Assembly (NCBI RefSeq): GCF_029960665.1
Contig: NZ_JASBRB010000001.1
Coordinates: forward strand, 248,001 to 312,000
Reading direction: 5' to 3'
Length of the DNA: 64,000 nucleotides
Source: Pseudarthrobacter sp. AL07
Lineage (GTDB): Bacteria; Actinomycetota; Actinomycetes; Actinomycetales; Micrococcaceae
Below are positions 37,780 to 45,843 of this stretch, piece by piece. Below the pieces are notes generated by a model. That model saw only the letters and a program-made list of their open reading frames with translations. It ran no database searches and was not told where the DNA came from. Numbering within the stretch: the stretch's first letter is position 1; the number at the start of each line of letters is the position of its first letter. The position numbers and the translations under genes are program-made.

Positions 37780-39087
37780 GTGGACTGGTTCGCTGATATC
37801 CGGTTGACCGACGGGCCGGTGTACTGGGCCGCCTGGGTCCTTGGTGCCGCCGCCGCACTGTCCCTGATCTGGCGCCCGCGCGCCCTCGGCCGCCGCCGCT
37901 GGTTCCTCAGTGTTGCCGCCGCAGTGGCCGCCGCAGCCATCGTGGTGCTCCTGGTCCATTGGGTCCTCATCTATTGGGCCTCAACCTTCCCCGAAGAACT
38001 TCCGCTCGACGTCCTGGCGTGGGTTTTTCCCGCTGTGGCCGCCCTCCTGCTGGTGGTGCTCCGGCTTCGCACGGCGTCGTGGCGCCGCCGTGCGCTGGAT
38101 GCGCTTGCCCTCCTCGCCGTGGTGCTGCTGGCCGCGGTGCAGATCAACGCCTATTTCGGCCTCAACCGGACAGTTGCGGACCTGACGGGAACGGCGCTGA
38201 GCCGCATCCCGGCCCTGGAACAGGAGTTAATGCGCCAGCCGAACGGCCCGGCAACATCTCTGGACGGATGGAAACCGGCCACTGAGCTCCCCGCCGATGG
38301 CGTTCTCCGCACCGCATCCATTCCAGGAACCGCCTCGGGCCTACAGGCCCGCGACTCCTACATCTACTTCCCACCGGCCTACTTTGCTTCGAACCGTCCC
38401 AGCCTTCCGGTGCTGGTTCTGGTGCCCGGACAGCCCGGCGGCCCCGCCGACTGGCTGACCGGCGGGTCGATCAGGGCACGCATGGACACTTTCGCCGCCC
38501 GGCACGGGGGAGTGGCGCCCGTTGTTGTGGTGGTTGATCCCAACGGCAGCCAGTCAGCGAACAACCTCTGCATGGACAGCGCCATCGCCAAGGCGGACAC
38601 GTACCTCTCCGTTGACGTGCCCGGATGGATTTCAGCAATGTTGGACGTGGACGCCGATCACCGGCAATGGGCCATCGGCGGTTTCAGCTTTGGTGCCACG
38701 TGTGCAGTTCAGATGGGCACCCGCCACCCGGAGCTGTACACGGGTGTTCTTGCTTTTTCCAGCGAGAGTGAGCCCGCGCTGGCCAAGGAACGCCAGAAAA
38801 CCGTTGACGCTGCCTTCCATGGCGACACTGCCGCGTTTGATGCCCAGGTGCCGCTGACGCTGTTGAAGGAGCGCAAGTATCCTGGCAGCGTCGCGTACTT
38901 CGCGGCGGGGGCCACAGATCCGGAGTTCGTGGCAAATCTGCGGTCCCTTGAGGCAGCCGCGAGGGGCGCAGGTTTTACGGTGGGCTCGGATGTGGTGGCG
39001 CACACCGGCCATTCCTGGGACGTCCTGACTCCCGGTTTGGGCAACGGACTTGAGTTGCTGGCCGCACACTGGGGCTGGGCGAAATGA
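37780..39087 (+). CDS. Membrane-anchored alpha/beta-hydrolase, esterase/mycolyltransferase-like
   Basis: The 435-residue protein has about four N-terminal membrane helices (to near residue 130) followed by an extracytoplasmic esterase-D/antigen-85-like hydrolase domain. The nucleophile motif is GGFSFGATCA, a conserved VVVVDPNGSQSANNLC segment precedes it, and the catalytic His is probably in AHTGHSWDVL. The GTG at 37780, five bases after the DUF2550 stop, gives MDWFADIRLTDG; longer frames lie inside the previous gene. The stop overlaps the following gene (ATGA). The substrate is unknown. Mycolic acids are not made by Micrococcaceae, so mycolyl transfer is unlikely. Confidence 0.8.
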   Translation: MDWFADIRLTDGPVYWAAWVLGAAAALSLIWRPRALGRRRWFLSVAAAVAAAAIVVLLVHWVLIYWASTFPEELPLDVLAWVFPAVAALLLVVLRLRTASWRRRALDALALLAVVLLAAVQINAYFGLNRTVADLTGTALSRIPALEQELMRQPNGPATSLDGWKPATELPADGVLRTASIPGTASGLQARDSYIYFPPAYFASNRPSLPVLVLVPGQPGGPADWLTGGSIRARMDTFAARHGGVAPVVVVVDPNGSQSANNLCMDSAIAKADTYLSVDVPGWISAMLDVDADHRQWAIGGFSFGATCAVQMGTRHPELYTGVLAFSSESEPALAKERQKTVDAAFHGDTAAFDAQVPLTLLKERKYPGSVAYFAAGATDPEFVANLRSLEAAARGAGFTVGSDVVAHTGHSWDVLTPGLGNGLELLAAHWGWAK

Positions 39088-41633
39088 GGGAAGTCGGGGA
39101 AACCCGTGCGCCGGCCCTGCTCTGGTCGACGGTCGTGCTTCCGGCTGGCGGAAGAATGTGGGGATATCTGCGGTCCGTGCCGCTGACGCTCAGTATCCTC
39201 GGTATTTTCCTGCTGGTCGGTGCCGCGACCGGCAGCTTCCTCAGCGGCCCGCCGGAGGAGCTTCTTTCCGTCGCCGGCGTCAGCGCCCCTGGCCTGAAGG
39301 CCGGCAACTGGTGGGTCCTGGTCACGGCACTGTTCTTTGCCACCAATCCGCTGGCCTATCTGGTGGCGTCGCTGATGATCCTGCTGCTGCTTGGCCTGGC
39401 CGAGAGGACTCTTGGGCCCCTGCAGACGGCAGCGTATTTCCTCGGTGGCCAGTTTGCGGCTGTCACCGTCTTCCTGCTCGTGACCCAGTTGGCGAGGTAC
39501 GCGGGAGAAGGCTGGCTGGGGCTGATGGCGGACTACAGCCTGATCGGACCCTACGCCGCTGTCCTGGCGGCTTCGCTCGCCGCGAGCGGCAGGATTGGTC
39601 TCCTGTGGCGGCGCCGGTTGCGGACGGCGCTGCTTTCAGTGTCGCTGCTGCTGGTTCTGTACGTGGGGCATGCCGAAACCGTCATCGGCCTGGTAGGTGC
39701 CGCGGTGGGTCTTGCAGCCAGCTGGTGGAACCAGGGCGACCACAGCCAGCTGCATCCGCCCCGCTCGAGCGGTAGGGAAACCAGGAACCTCCTTGCCCTG
39801 ACGGTGGCCGTGTTCGCCGTGGGCCCCATCCTTACCGCTGTTGCCCGGACTCCCACCGGCCCCCTGGCGCTGCTCCGGGACGTGGTGCTGAACCCCATGC
39901 CCACACTCGGGCAACTCGAAGCTAATTGTGGAGCAACAGTGGAGGCATCCTGCCTGGAGATGGGGCGGACGGGCTTTGCCGGCCCCTTCGGCCTCGCGCT
40001 GGCAGTGGTACCGGTGGTTCTGCTCCTCATTTGTGCTGACGGAATGCGCCGGGGCCGCCGCATGGCTCTGCGCATCACGTTGGCGCTCCAAGTAGCGGTA
40101 ACGGCGATGGCGGCCGTCTACCTGGCATTGTTTGCGCTGATCCCGCTCTATCCCGCGCGTCCCCATACTGCCGCTATGGGTTCGGGTTTTGTTCACATCC
40201 TGCCTTTGGTGATCGTCCCACTGCTGCTGGCAGTCCTGCTCTGGGCCAACCGCCTGCAGTTCCGCGTCGAGACAATCCCGGCCGCCCGCCGTCGGCTCCT
40301 AGCGGTGGTAGGCGGCGTCTGGCTCCTGCTGGCCGGGAGCTATGCAGTGGCCTGGTTTGCCGCGGGGGGAATGACGCGCGACGGCGGCCTGCTGGGCTTA
40401 CTTGCTGAACTTTCCAGGCAGTATCTGCCGGTTCCACTGCCGAATCTTTACCACCGGGTTTTTGCTGAACGGGACGGCCTCGAGGCCCTGATTTTTGCCT
40501 ACTCCGGACCGGTCTTCTGGCTTGTTGCGTTGGCCGGAGTCTGGTCCGTGCTCCTGGGACGGCACCATGGCAGTGATTCGGGCCACGATGACAGGGCGGC
40601 AGCGCGGACGCTGTTGCACGAGGGCGGCGATTCGCTGTCGTGGATGGCTCTCTGGGAACCCAACCGGTACTGGTTTAGCCCGGACGGACGCGGTGCGGTG
40701 GCCTACCAGCTGCACGGCAGTGTTGCCCTGACGCTGGCGGGCCCCTTCGGCGCGGCGGATGCCCGCCAGCAGACCGCAGAAGGGTTTCTCTCGTATTGCG
40801 GCAACCGCGCGCTCAGCCCGGCGTTCTACTCGTGCGATGACACGCTGTGGCCACTCCTGCAGGACCGGGGGTTCCAGCGAGTGTCCGTGGCGCAGGAGAC
40901 CAGGCTGTCCGTCCGGCACCTCGAATTTACCGGCAAAGAATGGCAGAACGTCAGGACCGCGCGCAACCGCGCCGCCAAGATGGGCGTCAAAGCCGTTTGG
41001 GGTACCTACCACGGGCTTCCCTCCGCTCTCCGTGCCCGGCTCAGCGAAGTGTCGGAGGAATGGGCGGCGGGCAAATCAGTTCCGGAAATGGGATTCACGC
41101 TCGGCGGCATGGATGAGCTGATGGACGACGAAGTGCTCTGCTGCCTCGCCGTGGACGGCGAGGGCCACGTGCACGGGGTAACGAGCTGGTTGCCCGTTTA
41201 CGACGGCGGGACGCTGGTCAGCCGCACGCTGGACGTCATGCGCCGGGGTGCCGACGGGTTCCCCGGGGTGATGGAGTTCCTGATCGCTTCGGCAGTCCTG
41301 GAGTTGCGCAAATCCGTGGAGGTGATCTCGCTCTCCGGGTCCCCGCTCGCCAGCCGGCCCGGCGACGAAACGCCGGGGGAGCCGGTGCCGGCAGAGAACC
41401 TCGTCCGCATCCTCGATGTGGTGGGCCACGCCCTCGAACCGGTCTACGGGTTCCGGTCCCTGGCTGCTTTCAAATCACGCTTCAAACCTGAGTACCGGGC
41501 GCTTTACCTGTATTACCAGGATCCGCTGCAGTTGCCGGCGATCGGACGGGCGCTCACCCGTGCCTATTTGCCCGGCCTTTCGCTGCGGCAGGGGGCACGG
41601 CTGGTCCGGGGCCTGGTGGGCCAGGGAAGCTGA
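39084..41633 (+). CDS. Rhomboid-like membrane domain fused to DUF2156 (MprF-type) domain
   Basis: The 849-residue protein starts with a six-helix rhomboid-like domain of about 200 residues (VLVTALFFATNPLAYLV, then LGGQFAAVTVF). More membrane helices follow to about residue 490, then a soluble DUF2156/GNAT-like domain like the lysyl- or alanyl-phosphatidylglycerol synthase half of MprF (VRTARNRAAKMGVKAV, EMGFTLGGMDELMDD, YGFRSLAAFKSRFKP). The rhomboid active-site GxSG is replaced (LIGPYAAVL), so that part is probably not a protease. MprF-type enzymes add amino acids to lipids and give resistance to cationic peptides. The ATG overlaps the esterase stop, so the two may share a task in envelope modification. 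Confidence 0.8.
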   Translation: MREVGETRAPALLWSTVVLPAGGRMWGYLRSVPLTLSILGIFLLVGAATGSFLSGPPEELLSVAGVSAPGLKAGNWWVLVTALFFATNPLAYLVASLMILLLLGLAERTLGPLQTAAYFLGGQFAAVTVFLLVTQLARYAGEGWLGLMADYSLIGPYAAVLAASLAASGRIGLLWRRRLRTALLSVSLLLVLYVGHAETVIGLVGAAVGLAASWWNQGDHSQLHPPRSSGRETRNLLALTVAVFAVGPILTAVARTPTGPLALLRDVVLNPMPTLGQLEANCGATVEASCLEMGRTGFAGPFGLALAVVPVVLLLICADGMRRGRRMALRITLALQVAVTAMAAVYLALFALIPLYPARPHTAAMGSGFVHILPLVIVPLLLAVLLWANRLQFRVETIPAARRRLLAVVGGVWLLLAGSYAVAWFAAGGMTRDGGLLGLLAELSRQYLPVPLPNLYHRVFAERDGLEALIFAYSGPVFWLVALAGVWSVLLGRHHGSDSGHDDRAAARTLLHEGGDSLSWMALWEPNRYWFSPDGRGAVAYQLHGSVALTLAGPFGAADARQQTAEGFLSYCGNRALSPAFYSCDDTLWPLLQDRGFQRVSVAQETRLSVRHLEFTGKEWQNVRTARNRAAKMGVKAVWGTYHGLPSALRARLSEVSEEWAAGKSVPEMGFTLGGMDELMDDEVLCCLAVDGEGHVHGVTSWLPVYDGGTLVSRTLDVMRRGADGFPGVMEFLIASAVLELRKSVEVISLSGSPLASRPGDETPGEPVPAENLVRILDVVGHALEPVYGFRSLAAFKSRFKPEYRALYLYYQDPLQLPAIGRALTRAYLPGLSLRQGARLVRGLVGQGS

Positions 41634-41704
41634 TCGTCATAGGAGGCGGCCCGAAACTTTTGTGACTGGAGAAGTCACAGTGGCCAAGGTCACGGTGGAC
41701 AAAG

Positions 41705-41740
41705 AAAAGAACCCCGGCACGGATGCCGGGGATCTTTTTC
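41705..41740. terminator. Bidirectional rho-independent terminator
   Basis: Arms CCCCGGCA (41712-41719) and TGCCGGGG (41724-41731) enclose CGGA, with an A-rich left flank and a T-run after GATC on the right. It separates the MprF-like gene from the convergent cspA gene and can serve both. Confidence 0.88.
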
Positions 41741-41778
41741 GCTGGAAGCCGCGCAGATGGCGGCCACCGGGCGGGGGA

Positions 41779-41982
41779 CTAGACCAGCGTTACGCCGGTA
41801 GCCTGGGGGCCCTTGGCACCCTGACCGATTTCGAACTGAACGCGCTGGTTCTCGTCGAGGGTCTTGAAGCCACCGGTCTGGATTTCCGAGTAGTGAACGA
41901 AGACATCGCCATCGGAGTCATCCGGGGTGATGAAGCCGAAGCCCTTTTCAGCGTTGAACCACTTGACGGTTCCCTGTGCCAT
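41779..41982 (-). CDS. cspA: Cold-shock domain protein CspA family
   Basis: The 67-residue single-domain RNA and DNA chaperone has the RNP1 motif KGFGFI and the RNP2 motif VFVHY. The N terminus [13 protein letters not shown] is typical. GAGGAGA precedes the ATG. The leader is long and structured, as in many cold-shock genes. Several paralogs usually exist, so cold induction is not certain. Confidence 0.96.
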   Translation of the reverse strand: MAQGTVKWFNAEKGFGFITPDDSDGDVFVHYSEIQTGGFKTLDENQRVQFEIGQGAKGPQATGVTLV

Positions 41983-42297
41983 TTATTTCTCCTCATTATG
42001 GGACTTGTCTAAGTCCGGCACACCTCGTGCCGGACTCGGTCACTCCGCGAGAAGAATCCTTCAATGCCGTTCCTGGGAACATGCGCTGCAGGAGCTTCGC
42101 GCTCGCAACATGTCTTGCGAGCATGAAAAACACCTACACAAAGACTGGTCTAAGAATTTCACGCCGATTCCGTCAGGTCAACGGTCTTAACGGCCAAGAC
42201 GGCAAATTTAGCCGATAAAACGGATGAATCCCCTTGTCAGGGGCCGAATGCCGGTGCCGGTGCGGACACCCGGCGTCAGAAAGGCGGTTTGCGGGCC
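41983..42297 (-). promoter_or_regulatory. cspA leader region with two hairpins and a candidate promoter
   Basis: This 315-base gap between nucS and cspA holds no other gene. On the minus strand a candidate promoter is TTGACC (42176-42181), 17 bases, AATTCT (42153-42158), giving a leader of roughly 160 bases. Two perfect hairpins fall in it: arms 42102-42108/42115-42121 and the 9-base arms 42013-42021/42027-42035, the latter about 25 bases before the ribosome binding site. A temperature-responsive fold is a reasonable inference. Confidence 0.5.
42230..42243 (-). terminator. Weak hairpin after nucS
   Basis: CCCCT and AGGGG arms enclose a four-base loop about 55 bases downstream of the nucS stop. 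A TTTTAT stretch follows 11 bases later on the minus strand. It may be a weak terminator separating nucS from cspA. Confidence 0.3.
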
Positions 42298-42993
42298 TCA
42301 GAAAAGCCGGGAATCGCTGTCGTCCACACCGCGCATTGCATCGTAGTCCAGCGTGATGCAGTCGATGCCGCGGTCGTTTGCCAGCACCTTGGCCTGCGGC
42401 TTGATTTGCTGGGCAGCGAAGATGCCACGAACCGGGGCCAGCAGCGGGTCCCGGTTCAGGAGTTCAAGGTAGCGGGTGAGCTGTTCCACGCCGTCGATGT
42501 CGCCGCGCCGCTTCAGTTCAATGGCCACGGTGGCCCCGCTGGCGTCGCGGGCCAGGATGTCCACGGGGCCGATGGCCGTGAAGTATTCGCGCCGGATGAG
42601 TGAAAAGCCTGAGCCGAGGGTCTCAATCTGATCGGCGAGCAGGCGCTGGAGGTCAGCTTCGACGCCGTCCTTGATCAGACCGGGATCCAGCCCAAGGTCG
42701 TGGGAGGACTCGTGCAACTGCTCGTGGATATTGATGATCAGGCGGTCATCGGTCTTGGCCGACTGGACGGTCCACTGTTCCGTGACGCCAAGCTCAAGGT
42801 CAATGTCCTCCGGCGAGGACACCCGGAGGGTGGCGGGCGGGCTCATCCAGTTCAGTGGCTTATACGAGCCGCCGTCGGAATGAACCAGCACCGAGCCGTC
42901 GGCCTTGACCAGCAGGAGCCTGGTGGCCAGGGGGAGATGGGCTTTGAGCCGGCCAACGTAATCAACTGAACATCGGGCTATGACAAGTCGCAC
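42298..42993 (-). CDS. nucS: Mismatch-specific endonuclease NucS (EndoMS)
   Basis: The 231-residue nuclease cuts mismatched DNA and provides mismatch repair in actinobacteria that lack MutS and MutL. The N-terminal DNA-binding domain begins [15 protein letters not shown]. The catalytic domain has GPVDILARD and [20 protein letters not shown] with the D-ExK residues. The C terminus ends SRLF, resembling the beta-clamp-binding tail. The GTG at 42993 is chosen because TAGTGT lies seven bases upstream on the minus strand, a leaderless start signal. A GTG three codons earlier is an alternative. The gene is divergent from the small protein at 43031. Confidence 0.93.
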   Translation of the reverse strand: MRLVIARCSVDYVGRLKAHLPLATRLLLVKADGSVLVHSDGGSYKPLNWMSPPATLRVSSPEDIDLELGVTEQWTVQSAKTDDRLIINIHEQLHESSHDLGLDPGLIKDGVEADLQRLLADQIETLGSGFSLIRREYFTAIGPVDILARDASGATVAIELKRRGDIDGVEQLTRYLELLNRDPLLAPVRGIFAAQQIKPQAKVLANDRGIDCITLDYDAMRGVDDSDSRLF

Positions 42994-43000
42994 GCCGTAC

Positions 43001-43006
43001 ACACTA
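43001..43006 (-). promoter_or_regulatory. Candidate leaderless -10 box (TAGTGT) for nucS
   Basis: On the minus strand TAGTGT ends seven bases before the GTG at 42993. The short space to the divergent gene at 43031 leaves no room for long leaders. Confidence 0.45.
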
Positions 43007-43030
43007 CCGGGGCTGGGGCAGAATAGAGGC

Positions 43031-43387
43031 ATGCCGCGTTCCAACCGCCCCCGCCGACCTGCCTCCGGAAGGCCGGGCATAGCTGCCGGAAAGCCGGCCG
43101 GCAAGAAGGGCAACAGCGTCGTTCCTGAGCTGGATTTGGAGCGGGCGCGGGCTGGAATCGCCCGGCGGGAAAGCGCGCCCGACGGCGAGTGGATGGTCAG
43201 GACGATGACCGCCAGAAACGCGGAAAAGACGTACGTTTGCCCTGGCTGCTCCACCGCTGTTGTCCCCGGCATCGCCCACCTGGTGGTGTGGAAAGATGAT
43301 CATATTTTCGGTGCTGCGGCAGGGCTGGCCGAGCGCCGGCACTGGCACACAAACTGTTGGCTGTCCCGGACCTACCGTTACCGCTGA
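43031..43387 (+). CDS. Small conserved protein with putative zinc site
   Basis: The 118-residue protein has a basic Pro/Arg/Lys-rich N terminus of some 35 residues. A compact domain follows with KTYVCPGC and [14 protein letters not shown], which together could bind zinc through cysteines and histidines. Similar proteins in actinobacteria sit beside nucS and are often labelled ATP/GTP-binding without support; I see no nucleotide motif. The start at 43031 lies 37 bases from the divergent nucS start. Function unknown; nucleic acid binding is plausible from the basic tail. Confidence 0.7.
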   Translation: MPRSNRPRRPASGRPGIAAGKPAGKKGNSVVPELDLERARAGIARRESAPDGEWMVRTMTARNAEKTYVCPGCSTAVVPGIAHLVVWKDDHIFGAAAGLAERRHWHTNCWLSRTYRYR

Positions 43388-43469
43388 CTTTGAATAGCCC
43401 GGGCGAACGGCGCCCCGTAAAGCCGCGTTACGATCCGGGGCACTGCGACTGGGGGACTCCGGAAGTCGC

Positions 43470-43475
43470 TAAGCT
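43470..43475 (+). promoter_or_regulatory. Candidate leaderless -10 box (TAAGCT) for the alpha/beta hydrolase
   Basis: TAAGCT ends seven bases before the ATG at 43483. The interval GGCAGGC is not a clear ribosome binding site. Confidence 0.45.
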
Positions 43476-43482
43476 GGCAGGC

Positions 43483-44283
43483 ATGACTTTTGATCCGGCG
43501 TCGTATGAATTCAGCCAGCCAACAGGGCCCGCACCCATCCGCGCGTCAACGGTGCTGCCGGCCCGGCGGGAGAACATCGAGCTACGCACCGAGGATGGCC
43601 ACATTCTGGTCGGGGAACTGGCGCTGCCCGAGTCCGGCCCGATCACTGCGACGCTGATCACCCTGCATCCGCTTCCAACGCACGGCGGTTTTATGGACTC
43701 GCACGTGTACCGCAAGGCGTCTTACCGGCTTCCTGCCCTCGCCGGCGTCGCCGTGCTTCGCTTCAACACGCGCGGGACCGGTTCGCCGCGGGGAACCAGC
43801 GCGGGTTCCTTCGAAGAGGGGATCGGCGAGCGGCAGGACGTAGAGGCGGCGGTGCGTTTCGCAGTCGAACGCCAACTGCCCAACCGCTGGCTGGTGGGCT
43901 GGTCCTTCGGTACCGAGCTGGCGTTGATGTACGGTGCCGTTGAGCCGGTGGCCAGCCAAATTGAAGGTGCCGTACTGCTGTCGCCGCCGCTGCACCGTGC
44001 CACCGACGCCCACCTGCTCCTCTGGGCAGACTCCGCGAAGCCGCTCACCGTGCTCGTTCCGGAGCATGACGACTACCTGCAGCCCGAGGCCGCCGCTGAA
44101 CGCTTCAGCCTGGTGCCTTTGGCCAGAGTGGTGGGGGTGGATGGCGCCAAGCACCTTTGGGTGGGGGAGAAGTACGCTTCCCGCGTGCTCAATGAAATCG
44201 TTGATGATGTGACGGAAGCAGGTTCCGGTCCCGAGGGCCTGCCGCAGGTGTGGAACGGCCCATTGGCTACCTCAGCCGCCTAG
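43483..44283 (+). CDS. Alpha/beta hydrolase
   Basis: The 266-residue cytoplasmic protein has the oxyanion region TLHPLPTHGGFMDSHV, an FNTRGTGSPRGTS turn and the nucleophile elbow GWSFGTEL. The Asp is probably in VPEHDDYLQP and the His in GAKHLWVG. This resembles the small serine hydrolases (DUF-type dienelactone-like/YfhR group) of unknown substrate. I start at the ATG at 43483, 7 bases after a TAAGCT box; the frame is open back to 43357 without conserved residues. It converges on the AI-2E family gene. Confidence 0.85.
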   Translation: MTFDPASYEFSQPTGPAPIRASTVLPARRENIELRTEDGHILVGELALPESGPITATLITLHPLPTHGGFMDSHVYRKASYRLPALAGVAVLRFNTRGTGSPRGTSAGSFEEGIGERQDVEAAVRFAVERQLPNRWLVGWSFGTELALMYGAVEPVASQIEGAVLLSPPLHRATDAHLLLWADSAKPLTVLVPEHDDYLQPEAAAERFSLVPLARVVGVDGAKHLWVGEKYASRVLNEIVDDVTEAGSGPEGLPQVWNGPLATSAA

Positions 44284-44307
44284 CACGCTCGCACTGGTTT
44301 CTGTCCG

Positions 44308-45627
44308 TCAGTGTTTGTCCTGGCGGACGATGTAGATCTCCTTGATCAGGAGCAGGATGGCGGCCGCCGTCGGGATGGCGATGAGTGCGCCCAGGACCCC
44401 CAAAAGGCTGCCACCGGCAATCACGGAGATGACGGCAACGGCACCAGGTACGGCCACGGCTTTCTGCATGATGCGGGGCGAGATGAAGTAGGCCTCGAAC
44501 TGGAGGTAGGCGAAGTAGCAGATGCCGTAGACGGCGGCCGTCTGCCACCCGACCGTCACAGCGATCAGCACAACGACGACGCCGGCGATCATGCCCCCCA
44601 CCAGGGGGACAAAGGCCAGCAGGGCCACCACGAAGGCCAGCAATAGGGCGAACGGGACACCCACGATGGACATCACGATGAACGCAAACGTGGCATTGAG
44701 CAATGCCACGCAGGCCTGCCCGATCACGTAGTTGCCTACGGACCGGGTGATCTCCCCGGAAAGGGCCTCCACCCGGGCCCGGCGTGACCGAGGGGCAAGC
44801 CGGTAGCCCCACTTCTTCATGGCCGGAAGGGCTGCCAGGAAATACAGGCTCAGGACCAGGACGATCAACGTGCCGAAGAGGCCGTTGGCCAGGGTGGAAC
44901 CGAAGCCCACCACGCCGCCGAAGATCCCGCCCATCGCATCGGGGTTTTTGACGAACTTGTCGAGTTCCTCGTTGATGCGGTCTCGCACACCGAACTGGTC
45001 GTCCACGGTGCGGAAAAATTCAGAGTCGATGAAGTCCCGTACCCAGGTGGGTGCCTGCACCACGATTTGGGTGACCTGTTCCACGATGGTGGGGATGAGT
45101 GTGGCGAAGAACCCGCCCACGGCCATCACCAGGACCAGCACGGCCAGTAGAATGCCGGCCGGGCGGGGAATCCGGCGGTTCTCCAGCCAGCCGACCACAG
45201 GTTCCAGGCCGAGGGCAATGAACAGGGCAGCCACGATCCACAGCAGCAGCTGCGTGGTGTTGGAGCCAATCCAGTACACCAGCAGGGCAAGGCCGACGCC
45301 GACGGTTCCCATGAAGCCCATATAGAGGGGATGTTGCATCGACATCTGTGGACCCGGAGGGCCGAACTGCTCGGGCCTCCCGGCGGTCTCGTCGACGTCG
45401 GTGGCGGCAGATTCTTCCGTGTCGTTGTATTCCGGCGGGAACTCAAACCGGCGCCTGGGCTGGGCGCCCGGCAACGGCTGGCGCAGGCGCCGCGCCAGCT
45501 GGCCAAGGGCTGCGGCGGCGGGCCCTCGTCGCTTCGCGCTGGCAGGGACGTCCGGCGAGGATTCCAATGCGTCAGCGGCCGGTTGATTTTCGTGTCCCGT
45601 GGAGGACTCTTCCGTCTTGTCAGTCAC
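44308..45627 (-). CDS. AI-2E family transporter
   Basis: The 439-residue membrane protein has a disordered N-terminal 110 residues and then about eight membrane segments, including GVGLALLVYWIG, ALFIALGLEPVVGWLE, LVMAVGGFFATLIPTIV and LAFVVALLAFVPLVGGMIAGVVVVLIAV. The PLVGG segment and the ISPRIMQKAVAVPG loop are hallmarks of this family. Members export autoinducer-2 in some bacteria and act as sodium/proton antiporters in others, so the substrate is open. It begins at a GTG and diverges from the unrecognised protein at 45844. Confidence 0.88.
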   Translation of the reverse strand: MTDKTEESSTGHENQPAADALESSPDVPASAKRRGPAAAALGQLARRLRQPLPGAQPRRRFEFPPEYNDTEESAATDVDETAGRPEQFGPPGPQMSMQHPLYMGFMGTVGVGLALLVYWIGSNTTQLLLWIVAALFIALGLEPVVGWLENRRIPRPAGILLAVLVLVMAVGGFFATLIPTIVEQVTQIVVQAPTWVRDFIDSEFFRTVDDQFGVRDRINEELDKFVKNPDAMGGIFGGVVGFGSTLANGLFGTLIVLVLSLYFLAALPAMKKWGYRLAPRSRRARVEALSGEITRSVGNYVIGQACVALLNATFAFIVMSIVGVPFALLLAFVVALLAFVPLVGGMIAGVVVVLIAVTVGWQTAAVYGICYFAYLQFEAYFISPRIMQKAVAVPGAVAVISVIAGGSLLGVLGALIAIPTAAAILLLIKEIYIVRQDKH

Positions 45628-45843
45628 TGGTTAAGGGGGCCTGTTCCGTGCGTGGCGCCGCGTATGCGGGCCGGTGTGATGATCATCGCAAACACTATCA
45701 GCAGCCTTGTCAACAGGAGCGAGGGCGCTCGCCGGGCCGCCTGGGCTGCCCTGTTTCCGGACGCCTCCGGCGCCCAAACGGGGGTTCTGGTAACAAAACG
45801 GTTACTATTGAAAGTAAACCCCCGCGAATGATAGGTGTTTCCT
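45628..45843. other. Divergent intergenic region with a small inverted repeat
   Basis: This 216-base region contains the operator-like repeat GTAAC (45790-45794), six bases, GTTAC (45801-45805), just upstream of the gene at 45844. A regulator site or promoter is possible; nothing else stands out. Confidence 0.3.

Noticed and set aside
39084-39700. Active rhomboid protease in the N-terminal domain
   Set aside because: The serine of the GxSG motif is absent in the expected helix (LIGPYAAVL).
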